64,000 bases of DNA from assembly GCF_003429005.1 (NCBI RefSeq), contig NZ_QVQV01000001.1, forward strand, positions 62,001-126,000. Reading direction: 5' to 3'. How positions within the stretch are numbered: position 1 is the stretch's first letter; each line of letters begins with the position of its first letter. The notes below the pieces were generated by a model. The model was not told the DNA's origin. It searched no databases and was given only the letters and a program-made list of their open reading frames with translations. Positions 44,333 through 53,107 of this stretch are shown here, piece after piece. The position numbers and the translations under genes were made by a program. The DNA comes from Paraburkholderia sp. DHOC27. Its GTDB lineage: Bacteria > Pseudomonadota > Gammaproteobacteria > Burkholderiales > Burkholderiaceae.

Positions 44333-44584
44333 ATGAAACACTTTTTCGACAAAGCACTCGCCGCACGATATGGCTACGGCCTCGCGGTATTTATCGCCGC
44401 AGAGACTTCGGATCTGCAACGTGCCATCGACCGCACGAATGAACGTCGCGAACGCGACGGCCGCAGACTGCTCGAAGACGTGATCGTCGACGATGTCATT
44501 TCCGTCATGCGCAAACGCGGCATGCTGCCGGGACGCCAGAGCGAAGACGACTCCAACGTGACGGACGCGGGCGCCACTGGCTAA
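44333..44584 (+). CDS. small protein of unknown function
   Basis: 83 residues from the ATG at 44333; a TTG at 44315 would overlap the previous stop. The product (MKHFFDKALAARYGYGLAVFI, then an Arg/Asp/Glu-rich part) has no signal peptide or recognised domain. It is convergent with the next gene, only 31 bases apart. Probably co-transcribed with the small gene upstream. Confidence 0.5.
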   Translation: MKHFFDKALAARYGYGLAVFIAAETSDLQRAIDRTNERRERDGRRLLEDVIVDDVISVMRKRGMLPGRQSEDDSNVTDAGATG

Positions 44585-44615
44585 GCGGAAACGACGCGCG
44601 CGCCGGCCATTCGCT

Positions 44616-45266
44616 TCAGGCGCTGTTTCCCCGATTCGCTTCGCAGTCTTCCCAGTATCGCAACGGATCGCGATGCTGCGGATAGCGCGCGTCGAGCCAG
44701 GCGGATAGCCTGGCATGATCGGGATGATTCGTGCCGGTCTGCGCCGACCAGGTGGAGGACCGCTCGAGAATCTGGCCGGTTTCCCTGTCGCGCACGATCA
44801 GGCTGCCAAGGCCGCTCGTGCCATTCGACTGCGACTCCACCAGATAACGCGGCAACAGCCTGAGTTCGGCATCCTCGGCCCAGCCATATAAAGCGCGCAC
44901 TACGCCGGCCGCATCGCGCAGTTCGATCGGCCCGCTCGGCGGCCGGACGGCCGACCATCCCTCGGGGAATTCGGTGACGAGTTCGTTCTTGCCTTCCCTG
45001 ACCCACTTCACGCGCCACGCCTGCTCCATTGCCTCACGTACGCGCGCCGCGGATTGATAGCCGGCCGGGACTTCGAACGTTGCCGGGAGCGTGACGAGAT
45101 TGTCTTTCCAGAGCTTCGTTTCGTCGTCGATGCGCTCGACCTCGTCGAACATGCCGGTGTCGAAGGGGTTTTCGGCTTTGGACGATACCTTGGCCGCGCC
45201 CGTGGGCAGGCCCTCGAACAGCCGCTCCGCATCGTGACGGGTCAGTTTGGCTTTGCCTTGTTTCAT
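44616..45266 (-). CDS. conserved-looking protein of unknown function
   Basis: A 216-residue, soluble, charged protein starting KQGKAKLTRHDAERLFEGLP and rich in Trp (WRVKWVREGKNE, ALYGWAEDAEL, YWEDCEAN). There are no membrane segments or signal peptide. The well-formed composition argues for a real gene, but I do not recognise the family. GAGAG precedes the ATG by a few bases. Confidence 0.6.
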   Translation of the reverse strand: MKQGKAKLTRHDAERLFEGLPTGAAKVSSKAENPFDTGMFDEVERIDDETKLWKDNLVTLPATFEVPAGYQSAARVREAMEQAWRVKWVREGKNELVTEFPEGWSAVRPPSGPIELRDAAGVVRALYGWAEDAELRLLPRYLVESQSNGTSGLGSLIVRDRETGQILERSSTWSAQTGTNHPDHARLSAWLDARYPQHRDPLRYWEDCEANRGNSA

Positions 45267-45318
45267 TGCGCTCTCTGCCTTGAGTGTGAACTTGCCACCC
45301 TACTCCTTTCAGCAGAGC

Positions 45319-46107
45319 TTACATCGCTTCCTTGAGATTGGACGGATTTTGCCGGCGATAAACCGTCGGTCTTGCGAACAGATGCGGCGCACCTTCGCGC
45401 AGCGCGGGAATCAGATGCAGTACGTCACGCATATGCACGCGCGCGGCGGCTTCGGCACGGTCGGGATGCGAGTCGATGATCGCATCGACGATCGCCGCAT
45501 GCTGCTCGAGCACATTTTCAATCCGGTCATGGATAGGTAAGGTCAGGCGCCTTACACGGTCCAGATGGATCTTCGCCGACTGCACCGTCTTCCACACGTC
45601 GACGACGCCACTCAGCCTGCAAATGTCTTCGTGCATCTGCTCGTCGGCCGCATAAAACGCCTGCCAGTCTTTGGCCTTGGCAAGCGAGCGCTGGCGTTTG
45701 AGCGTGGCGCGCAGAGACTTCGCCGCCGCTTCGTTGATCAGCTCGGCGGCCCGCCGCGCAATGGCGCATTCCAGCGCTTCACGCACGAACTGCGAGCGGT
45801 GGATCGTATCCAGCCGCAACGGCGCAACGAAAGTGCCCAACTGCGGGTAGGCATCCAGCAAGCCTTCCTCTGCCAGCAACAAAAACGCCTCGCGGATCGG
45901 TGTACGGCTCAGCTGCAACGCCGCCGCCACGGCCTGCTCCGAAACAGGTTCATTGGGCATCAGGTCCAGTTCCGCAATCGCCCTTCTGAGGATCTGGTAC
46001 ACCTGCCCGCCCGCCTGCCGCCCCCGGTCGATTTCGACATCGCTATGCGCGAGTTTCGCCAGAAAGCCCGCTTGCCGGGCGTCGATCTGCGCGTCGTTGA
46101 CATTCAT
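45319..46107 (-). CDS. GntR-family regulator, FCD subfamily
   Basis: The ATG at 46107 has GGAG about nine bases upstream; the frame continues to 46185 without support. The 262-residue protein has a winged helix-turn-helix (about 30-100, with SRTPIREAFLLLAEEGLL) and an all-helical FCD effector domain (about 110-240; FVREALECAIARRAAEL, metal-ligand-type His in DEQMHEDI and in RVHMRDVLHL). It is divergent from the sugar catabolic operon, so it most likely represses that operon and releases DNA on binding a pathway intermediate. Confidence 0.88.
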   Translation of the reverse strand: MNVNDAQIDARQAGFLAKLAHSDVEIDRGRQAGGQVYQILRRAIAELDLMPNEPVSEQAVAAALQLSRTPIREAFLLLAEEGLLDAYPQLGTFVAPLRLDTIHRSQFVREALECAIARRAAELINEAAAKSLRATLKRQRSLAKAKDWQAFYAADEQMHEDICRLSGVVDVWKTVQSAKIHLDRVRRLTLPIHDRIENVLEQHAAIVDAIIDSHPDRAEAAARVHMRDVLHLIPALREGAPHLFARPTVYRRQNPSNLKEAM

Positions 46108-46175
46108 GAATGCTTCTCCGTGTGGCCATGCAGCAAGACTGCGGCTCCATTCTATCGACGCGCGCAAAAAAACAC

Positions 46176-46185
46176 TAGTATACAA
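46176..46185. promoter_or_regulatory. candidate operator of the GntR/FCD regulator
   Basis: TAGTATACAA fits the T-N-GTATAC-N-A pattern of FCD-type GntR operators exactly, with GTATAC as the perfect dyad centre. It lies in the 124-base gap between regulator and operon, about 50 bases before the SDR start, where it could block both promoters. Confidence 0.5.
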
Positions 46186-46231
46186 GCGTACATGGTTTCG
46201 CTAAGCTAGCCTCAAGTCGAAAGAAGCGGAG

Positions 46232-47023
46232 ATGCATGTGGATCAGGAATTCGCAAACAAGCTCGCGTTCGTCATGGGTGGAGGCTCGGGAATCGGCCTC
46301 GCCGCGGCCAGGTTGATGGCCGCGCGCGGCGCAGCGGTGGCGATTTTCAGCGACCGGGAAGACAGCATCGAAGCCGCGCGGCGCATCGGGGAAGAAACCG
46401 GCGCGCGGGCGCTGGGCTTTGTCGGCGATGGCGCCCAGGCCGCCGACGTCGAACGCGCCATCCATGCCACTGCCGCCGCCTGGGGCGGCCTCGACATCAT
46501 CGTCAACTCGGCGGCAATCCACCCGTACGGCGACGCGCTTTCCACCGACGAAGCCACCTGGGACCGCACCCTCCAGGTGAATCTCAAGTCCATGTATCTC
46601 ACCGCCCACACCGGCATCGGCTTCATGATCGAACGGGGCGGCGGTGCCATTGTCAACGTGGCGTCCAACCAGGGTTCCGCATGCAGCCGGAACCTCTCGG
46701 CCTACGCAACCAGCAAGGGCGCGATTCTCGCCTTCACGCGCACCCTTGCAATGGATTTCGGCGCACGCGGCATACGCGCCAATTCCGTGAGTCCGGGCCC
46801 GATCGCCACGCCCATGCTGCAGCGCGCCGCCGAATTGTTCGGCGACGGCAAGACGCTCGACGAAACCTACCGGGATTGGGGCAAGCGAGTCCCGCTACAA
46901 CGCATTGGACAACCGGAGGAACTGGCCGAAGTCGTCGCCTTCCTCGCCGGCCCACGCAGCAGTTATTGCACGGGCGCCGACTTCGTTGCCGACGGCGGAT
47001 TGCTGGCGAATCTCGGTTTCTAG
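46232..47023 (+). CDS. SDR oxidoreductase of the sugar catabolic operon
   Basis: A 263-residue short-chain dehydrogenase with MGGGSGIGLAAA as the cofactor loop, NSAAI and the catalytic YATSKGA. The GGAG at 46228-46231 abuts the ATG at 46232, so the GTG at 46238 may be the true start (two residues shorter). First gene of the operon; it probably oxidises the sugar or a derived sugar acid. The exact substrate is unknown. Confidence 0.85.
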   Translation: MHVDQEFANKLAFVMGGGSGIGLAAARLMAARGAAVAIFSDREDSIEAARRIGEETGARALGFVGDGAQAADVERAIHATAAAWGGLDIIVNSAAIHPYGDALSTDEATWDRTLQVNLKSMYLTAHTGIGFMIERGGGAIVNVASNQGSACSRNLSAYATSKGAILAFTRTLAMDFGARGIRANSVSPGPIATPMLQRAAELFGDGKTLDETYRDWGKRVPLQRIGQPEELAEVVAFLAGPRSSYCTGADFVADGGLLANLGF

Positions 47024-47040
47024 ACGACACGGGAGAATCC

Positions 47041-48258
47041 ATGTCCAAACCGCCCGACTTCACTTCGCGCACCTGGCTGCGTGAGCACATTGCAGAGACA
47101 TGGGCCTTCTACCATCCACGCGGCTTCGACGAGGCCGGTGGCTTCTACCAGTTCTTTAGCAACGAGGGCGAGATTCTCGATCGCTCCACGCGCAATCTGG
47201 TGTGCTCGTCACGCTACGTCGTCAATCAGGCGCATCTGTACCGTCTCACCGGCATGGAGCAATTCAAGGCTGCCGCGCTGCACGGGGCCCGCTTTCTGCA
47301 CGAAAAACATCGCAACGCGGCAACCGGCGGCTATCGCTGGCAATTTCAGGTGCGGGGAGCGCCGACCACCGCGGATTCCGACGACAACGTCACCTACGGC
47401 ATCGTATTTGTCGTGCTGGCTTACGCGCATGCCATCATGGCCGGCATCGACGAAGCGCGCGAGTGGCTGAACGAAGTCGTCGACACGCTGGAGCAGCATT
47501 TGTGGAGCCCCAACGCCGGTCTCTATGCGGACAAGGCGTCGGCCGACTGGTCGAGGGTCGATCCGTATCGCGGACAAAACTGCAATATGCACGCGTGCGA
47601 AGCCATGCTGGCCGCCTTCGAAGCCACCGGAGAAAAGCGCTATCTGGATCGTGCCGACATCATCGCACGGCGTGTGACGGTCGATCTCGCGCGGGCCAAT
47701 CCTCGCAATCTGGTGTGGGAACACTACGACGAAAACTGGGTTCCTGACATGGAGTACAACCGCGATATTCATACGGATTCCTATCGACCGTGGGGCTATC
47801 TCTCCGGGCATCAGACCGAGTGGGCCAAGTTGCTGCTAATCCTGCGGCGGCATCGTCCCGAGCCGTGGCAATTGCCGCGCGCGCAGTTCCTGTTCGACGA
47901 AACCATGCACTGGGCGTGGGACGACCGCCTTGGCGGCATGTTCTATTCCTGCGCCCCCGATCGCGCCATCTACGACACGGCCAAACATCAGTGGACGCAC
48001 GCAGAGACCGTGGCTGCTGCCGCGCTGCTCGCGCTCGAAACGGAAGAGACCCGCTACTGGATCATCTACAACTCGTTGTGGGACTTCATCTGGTCACACC
48101 TCGTCGATCATCGCCACGGGGCCTGGTTCCGCATGCTGGACGGCGATAACGCGCTTGCCTCGAGCGAAAAGAGCGCTCCCGAGCCGGACTATCACAACAT
48201 TGGCGCATGCGTGGAAGTGCTCCTCGCATTGCAAGGCCGAGTCGCCGCGGAACACTGA
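47041..48258 (+). CDS. AGE-family epimerase/isomerase (aldose-ketose isomerase-like)
   Basis: The long open frame includes the end of the SDR gene, but the ATG at 47041 has GGGAG six bases upstream, giving 405 residues. The N-acylglucosamine 2-epimerase fold (alpha/alpha barrel) is seen in GGFYQFFSNEGE, SSRYVVNQAHLY, GQNCNMHACEAM, YRPWGYLSGHQTEWAKLLL and HTEWA-type His blocks; members include mannose isomerases and epimerases. In this operon it likely interconverts the incoming sugar. 17 bases after the SDR stop. Confidence 0.85.
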   Translation: MSKPPDFTSRTWLREHIAETWAFYHPRGFDEAGGFYQFFSNEGEILDRSTRNLVCSSRYVVNQAHLYRLTGMEQFKAAALHGARFLHEKHRNAATGGYRWQFQVRGAPTTADSDDNVTYGIVFVVLAYAHAIMAGIDEAREWLNEVVDTLEQHLWSPNAGLYADKASADWSRVDPYRGQNCNMHACEAMLAAFEATGEKRYLDRADIIARRVTVDLARANPRNLVWEHYDENWVPDMEYNRDIHTDSYRPWGYLSGHQTEWAKLLLILRRHRPEPWQLPRAQFLFDETMHWAWDDRLGGMFYSCAPDRAIYDTAKHQWTHAETVAAAALLALETEETRYWIIYNSLWDFIWSHLVDHRHGAWFRMLDGDNALASSEKSAPEPDYHNIGACVEVLLALQGRVAAEH

Positions 48259-48261
48259 CCG

Positions 48262-49407
48262 ATGCCGATCCAGATCACGCGCCTGGTACCGTACGTTTGC
48301 TATAGCCCGATCTCCGATCTGGTGTTCGTCAAGGTGGAAACAGATGAGCCCGGTCTTTACGGATGGGGCGAAGCCTCACTGCCGACCAAGCCCGAAGGCG
48401 TGGCCGGCGCGATTCGTGACCTCGAAAAACTGCTGACCGGCGCCAATCCGGAACACAACGAATGGTGCTGGCAGCGCATGTATCGCCACGCGTACTGGCG
48501 CGGCGGCCCGATCCAGACCGCCGCACTATCCGGCGTCGACATGGCGCTGTGGGACATCAAGGGCAAACTCGCCGGGCGCAGTGTCTGCGATCTGCTGGGT
48601 GGCCCCGTGCGCGAGCGCGTAAAGGCCTATGCAAATCTCGGCCTTTCCACCGACCCCGCCGAGTTTCGCCGCCGCGCGCGGGAAGCACTGGAAATGGGCT
48701 TTCGCAACGTGAAGATCTATCCGCTGCCAAACGTGGCGCAGATCGAAGGCAAACGCGTGATCAACGATGTCGTTGCATGCTGCGAAGCCGTGCGCGACGA
48801 GATTGGCGACGACTGCGACTTCGCCATCGACATGCACGGCAAACCGGGCGCGAGTCTTGCCATTGTCATCGAAGCCGCCGTGCGCCACACCGCGCCACTG
48901 TGGCTCGAAGAGCCAGTGCCGCCGGAATCGAATGCAGCGCTGGAGCGGCTCGCCCAGCAATCGCAAACGCCGCTCGCGGTCGGCGAACGGTTGTTTACGC
49001 GCTGGGCGTTTCGTGAGGTGCTGGAAAACCAGTGGGCCGGCATCATTCAACCGGATTGCGCGAACGCGGGCGGCATCACCGAAATGGCGAAAATCGCCTC
49101 CTTGGCGGAACTGTATGGTGTGGTATTCGCACCGCACAACCCCAATGGTCCGGTGCAGGCGGCGGCGAGCCTGAATCTGGCCGCGCATGCGCAGGCGTTT
49201 ACCATGCTGGAAACACGGCACACCAACCTCGAATGGACAGCGCAGCTTTCCAGCTACGTGCCACACGTGGATGCCGAGGGCTTTCTCGCCATGCCGAAGG
49301 GCCCAGGGCTCGGCGTTGAACTGGACGAAGCGTTTCTCGCCGCCAACACCACCGGGCGCTGGATTCCAGAGGCATTCCGCGAAGACGGCAGCATTGCAGA
49401 CTGGTAA
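48262..49407 (+). CDS. enolase-superfamily (mandelate racemase/galactonate dehydratase-like) enzyme
   Basis: A 381-residue enzyme of the MR/MLE superfamily, in the branch of sugar-acid dehydratases such as galactonate dehydratase. The N-terminal capping domain ends near SGVDMALWDIKGK (about 90-102). The barrel has FAIDMHGKPG with the metal Asp and a His, WLEEPVPPES with a metal Glu, VGERLF with the third ligand, and FAPHNPNGP with the base His. It removes water from an aldonic acid. Only three bases separate it from the AGE gene stop. Confidence 0.88.
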   Translation: MPIQITRLVPYVCYSPISDLVFVKVETDEPGLYGWGEASLPTKPEGVAGAIRDLEKLLTGANPEHNEWCWQRMYRHAYWRGGPIQTAALSGVDMALWDIKGKLAGRSVCDLLGGPVRERVKAYANLGLSTDPAEFRRRAREALEMGFRNVKIYPLPNVAQIEGKRVINDVVACCEAVRDEIGDDCDFAIDMHGKPGASLAIVIEAAVRHTAPLWLEEPVPPESNAALERLAQQSQTPLAVGERLFTRWAFREVLENQWAGIIQPDCANAGGITEMAKIASLAELYGVVFAPHNPNGPVQAAASLNLAAHAQAFTMLETRHTNLEWTAQLSSYVPHVDAEGFLAMPKGPGLGVELDEAFLAANTTGRWIPEAFREDGSIADW

Positions 49408-49455
49408 GGAAAGCGAACCATACGACGCAGCTCCCAGGTTAACTCAGGAGAAAAG

Positions 49456-50241
49456 ATGGCCACTCCCATGCTGCTCGAAGCACGCGGCATTACCAAGCGG
49501 TTTGGCGGGATCGAGGCGCTGCGCGGCGCCAATTTCGCCATCGGCAAGGGCGAAGTCGTCGCCTTGATGGGCGACAACGGCGCGGGCAAGAGCACGCTCG
49601 TCAAAACCCTGTGCGGGGTGTATCAGCCTGACGAAGGTCAGATCCTCTTCGACGGCGAACCCGTCACGTTGACGTCGCCCCGCCACGCTCAGGCGCTCGG
49701 CATGGAAACGGTCTATCAGGATCTCGCGATGGCGCCCGACCTCGACGCCGCCGACAACATGTTCCTCGGCCGTGAGCCGTTGCGGGCGGGTTTTCTCGGC
49801 CGTCTGGGCATCGTCGACCGCGCCTTGATGCGCGAACGCACGCGCGAGGCGCTGGCCTCGATGCAGGTCAATCTGAAGAGCACGACCGCGCCCATTGCAA
49901 CCCTCTCGGGCGGCCAGCGGCAGAGCGTGGCCGTGGTGCGTGCAGTCACGTGGGCCCACAAACTGGTCGTGATGGATGAACCCACCGCCGCCCTGGGCGT
50001 CACTCAGGGCAAGGCGGTGCTCGACCTGATTCGCCGCGTCAGGGATTCCGGCCGTGCGGTGATCCTGATCAGCCACAGCGTACCGGACGTGATGGAAGTC
50101 GCGGATCGCGTCGAGGTGTTGCGCCTCGGCCAGCGCACCGCGCGGCTCACGCGCGAGGAGATGTCGATGGAGCGCATCGTCGCGGCGATCATCGGCGCCT
50201 ATTCCAACGAGACCAACAAGGCGAACGAGGACCACTCATGA
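49456..50241 (+). CDS. sugar ABC transporter ATP-binding protein (single-module)
   Basis: A 261-residue ATPase with Walker A GDNGAGKST, signature LSGGQRQSV and Walker B LVVMDEPTAAL. Unlike RbsA/MglA it has one nucleotide-binding module, as in the FrcA-type carbohydrate importers, and would dimerise under two permease copies. AGGAG lies six bases before the ATG. It imports the substrate of the preceding enzymes; the sugar is not identifiable. Confidence 0.93.
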   Translation: MATPMLLEARGITKRFGGIEALRGANFAIGKGEVVALMGDNGAGKSTLVKTLCGVYQPDEGQILFDGEPVTLTSPRHAQALGMETVYQDLAMAPDLDAADNMFLGREPLRAGFLGRLGIVDRALMRERTREALASMQVNLKSTTAPIATLSGGQRQSVAVVRAVTWAHKLVVMDEPTAALGVTQGKAVLDLIRRVRDSGRAVILISHSVPDVMEVADRVEVLRLGQRTARLTREEMSMERIVAAIIGAYSNETNKANEDHS

Positions 50242-50251
50242 AGGAACGCAC

Positions 50252-51253
50252 ATGATGCCGGCGCAACCTCCCATTCTCGTCAAGGGCGGACGACGCGTCG
50301 CTTTGCCGAGCGCGGCGATGAGCATCTTCCTGATCCTGCTCGCCATCGTGGCCGTGTTTGCGACGTTCCGCTTCGAGAGTTTCGCGAGCGTCGCGAACCT
50401 GAAGAACATCTGCACGGCTGCGTCGATCCTGCTCGTGATGGCGGTTGGCGCGACCTTCGTCATCGTCACGGCCGGTGTGGATCTGTCGGTGGGCTCCGTG
50501 CTGGTGTTCTCCGGCGTGGTCGCCGACAAGGTGATGGCCGCGGCGGGCGGCCAGGGCTGGGGCGTGGTGCTACTCGGCTTTGTCGCTGCCGCTGTGTGCG
50601 GCGCGCTGTGGGGCACCATCAACGGTACGCTGATCGCCAAAGCGCGCGTGCCGCCGCTCATCACGACGCTCGGCACGCTCGGCGCGGCGCAAGGACTCGC
50701 GCTGATCATCAGCGAAGGCGTCGATCTGAAGGACGTGCCCGACGTGCTCGGCGATACCCTGGGCATCGGCGATTTTCTCGGCGTGCCGTGGCTCGTGATC
50801 ATTGCGCTGGTGGTGGCATTGGTGGGCGGCGCGGCGCTCACGTTGACGCGGTTCGGCCGCCACACCTTTGCGATTGGCTCGAACCCGAATGCGTCGCGTG
50901 AAATGGGCATCGACGTCACGCGTCATCTGATCATCGTGTATGCGCTTGCGGGACTGCTTGCCGGCGTGGCCGGCTTGCTGTCGCTGGCACGGTACGGATC
51001 GACCACGATCTCCGGGCATACCACCGACAATCTGAGCGTCGTCGCCGCCGTGGTGATTGGCGGCACGAGCCTGTTTGGTGGGGCGGGTGGCGTATTCGGC
51101 ACCGCGATTGGCGTACTGATTCCCGCTGTGCTCGACAACGGTCTGGTGATGCTCGGACTGGAGTCGTTCTGGCGCGATGTGATTGTCGGCGTCGTGCTGA
51201 TCGGGGCAGTGTATCTCGACCAGCTAGGACGGCGGGCGCGCGCAGGTAGATAG
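50252..51253 (+). CDS. sugar ABC transporter permease (RbsC/FrcC type)
   Basis: A 333-residue inner-membrane permease with about nine to ten hydrophobic helices, including IFLILLAIVAVFATF near residue 25 and the VTAGVDLSVGSVLVFSGVVADKVMA block characteristic of the BPD_transp_2 family. Begins 11 bases after the ATPase gene with AGGA upstream. Pairs with the neighbouring ATPase and binding protein. Confidence 0.93.
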   Translation: MMPAQPPILVKGGRRVALPSAAMSIFLILLAIVAVFATFRFESFASVANLKNICTAASILLVMAVGATFVIVTAGVDLSVGSVLVFSGVVADKVMAAAGGQGWGVVLLGFVAAAVCGALWGTINGTLIAKARVPPLITTLGTLGAAQGLALIISEGVDLKDVPDVLGDTLGIGDFLGVPWLVIIALVVALVGGAALTLTRFGRHTFAIGSNPNASREMGIDVTRHLIIVYALAGLLAGVAGLLSLARYGSTTISGHTTDNLSVVAAVVIGGTSLFGGAGGVFGTAIGVLIPAVLDNGLVMLGLESFWRDVIVGVVLIGAVYLDQLGRRARAGR

Positions 51254-51295
51254 TTTGCTTACCTAAACAAATATCTCAAGACACTGGAGACAGTC

Positions 51296-52282
51296 ATGAA
51301 AAAGAACGCGCTCAAGGCGATGTGCGCTGCTCTCGCTGGCACCGTCATCGTGGCTGGCAGCCTGCTGCCGGCACCAACCGCGCAGGCGGCCAAATCCTAT
51401 ACGATCGCCTTCATTCCAGGGGTGGCGGGTGACGCCTACTATGGCTCGCTCGGCTGCGGCATCCAGGCGGTGGCCGCGCAGCAAGGCGCGAAAGTGGTCA
51501 CCCAGGCGCCACGCAGCTTCGACCCGGTTGCACAGATTCCGATTCTCAACGCAGTGGTGGCGCAGCATCCCGATGCGATCGTGATTGCACCCACCGATTC
51601 GAAAGCGCTGATCGCACCGTTGCGTGCGGCCGCCGCGGCAGGCATCAAGATCGTACTCGCGGACACCACGCTCGACGACACCTCGTTCGCCGCCGCCGAG
51701 GTCTCCGCGGACAACAAGGAAGCGGGCGCGGTGGCCGGCCGCGCGCTGGCCGATCTGCTGCATGGCCGCAGCGGTTCGGTAATCACGGTCAATCTCTCGC
51801 CGGGCGTGACCACGACCGACGCGCGTGAAGTCGGCTTCGCGGACGTGATGAAAGCGACCAAAGGTATCGAGTATCTGCCTCAGCAGTTCTCCAACAACAG
51901 CGTGCAGAAGGCGGACCAGATCGTCTCGTCGACGGCGCTGGCCAAGCCAAACCTGGTCGGGGTGTTTTCGACGGCGGCGTTCAATACCGAAGGCACGGTG
52001 GCCGCGCTGCGGGCGACCGGTAAAACGAAGGATGTGATCGTGGTCGGATTCGACGCGAATCCGCCGGGTATCGACCAGTTGCGCAAAGGCACCGTCGCCG
52101 CGCAGGTGGTGCTCAAGCCCTACGACGAAGGACGCGACGCCGCCGAACAGGCGCTCAATGCGCTGAACGGGCGCGCGGTCACGAAGAAAACCCTCACCAC
52201 ATCGGTCGTGGCGACGCGCGAGAATCTCGATCAACCGGACGTGAAGCGCTATATCTATAGCTTCGAATGCCCGGCTTCCTGA
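51296..52282 (+). CDS. periplasmic sugar-binding protein of the ABC importer
   Basis: A 328-residue periplasmic-binding protein of the ribose/galactose type (Peripla_BP_4), with a signal peptide (cleavage after PTAQA, before AKSYTIAF). Characteristic segments are YYGSLGCGIQAVAAQQGAKV, HPDAIVIAPTD and VVGFDANPPGIDQLRKGTVAAQV. GGAG lies eight bases upstream of the ATG. As the last gene of the operon it supplies the substrate specificity. Confidence 0.92.
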   Translation: MKKNALKAMCAALAGTVIVAGSLLPAPTAQAAKSYTIAFIPGVAGDAYYGSLGCGIQAVAAQQGAKVVTQAPRSFDPVAQIPILNAVVAQHPDAIVIAPTDSKALIAPLRAAAAAGIKIVLADTTLDDTSFAAAEVSADNKEAGAVAGRALADLLHGRSGSVITVNLSPGVTTTDAREVGFADVMKATKGIEYLPQQFSNNSVQKADQIVSSTALAKPNLVGVFSTAAFNTEGTVAALRATGKTKDVIVVGFDANPPGIDQLRKGTVAAQVVLKPYDEGRDAAEQALNALNGRAVTKKTLTTSVVATRENLDQPDVKRYIYSFECPAS

Positions 52283-52310
52283 TGCCGCAATGCGGGTGGG
52301 ACGCGCTCGC

Positions 52311-52958
52311 TCAAGCCGAGGTCGAGACGAGGCCCGTGGTCTGCCCGCTTGCGAGCATCAGTTGAACGAGTTCGGCTTGGGTCGTTTCGATCTCCCCTTC
52401 GATGCGGGCCGCCGCGCTGGCATTTTGATTGCCGGCGCTGCCGCCTTGGGACGACTGGGCAGCGGAAGAGCCCGCACTGGCGGAATGGCCGGCGCCATTC
52501 GAACCGCTCGTGCCGCTAACGGCGTTGGCCCCTGTCTGATTCGAAGCCGAACCTGAAGTGCCCGACGAACCGCCTTGCCCGCTCACCGAGGCCAACTCGG
52601 CCTTGAGGGCTTGAATTCGCGCTTTCAGCTCGTCAATCTCCGAGGTCGTCGTGGAACTCGAGGTGGACGAACTGCTGCCGCCTCCTCCACCACCACCGCC
52701 GCCGCCGCCGCCCTTGCCGCTCGCGCTGCTTGAAGTCGTGGAGGATGTGGAGGACGTGGTCGAACCCGATGAGGACGTGGAACCGCTGGACGACGTGCCG
52801 GAAGATCCGTTAGACGATGTGCTGGATGACGCGCCGCCGGACGCGGTGTTCGTCGTCGACGTGCCTGTATCGACACCGCTGTTGGCAGAATTCGACGCGA
52901 CCGTGCTGCTCGTCCCGAGTGCTGCCGTCGCAGCAGAAGTGGTGGACTGTATCTGCAT
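52311..52958 (-). CDS. FlxA-like low-complexity protein with poly-Gly run
   Basis: The ATG at 52958 (AAGG upstream) starts MQIQSTTSAATAAL, giving 215 residues. There is no signal peptide and no Cys. A Ser/Thr/Gly-rich half contains 12 consecutive Gly, followed by a short coiled segment (SEIDELKARIQALKAELASV) and a final helical part (RIEGEIETTQAELVQLMLA). The helical pieces resemble the FlxA-like family of flagellar-regulon proteins of unknown function; that is a weak match. Convergent with the ABC operon, 28 bases apart. Confidence 0.6.
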   Translation of the reverse strand: MQIQSTTSAATAALGTSSTVASNSANSGVDTGTSTTNTASGGASSSTSSNGSSGTSSSGSTSSSGSTTSSTSSTTSSSASGKGGGGGGGGGGGGSSSSTSSSTTTSEIDELKARIQALKAELASVSGQGGSSGTSGSASNQTGANAVSGTSGSNGAGHSASAGSSAAQSSQGGSAGNQNASAAARIEGEIETTQAELVQLMLASGQTTGLVSTSA

Positions 52959-53107
52959 GAGCCTTGAGTTCAACGCGAAACGATGCGACGCGGCGGCGCG
53001 GGGCAATGCGCGCCAGCGTCGCAGGAAAATACCCGAAAGCTGCCCAATACAGGTTAACGGCAGCGGTGTTTGATTTCTTTAGCGGACCGCTGCAGTTGAT
53101 CGCGACG

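Noticed and set aside
52651..53073. 140-codon + frame with Pro and Glu/Asp runs
   Set aside because: It is the antisense of the Gly/Ser-rich FlxA-like gene; the Pro run is the complement of the Gly codons.
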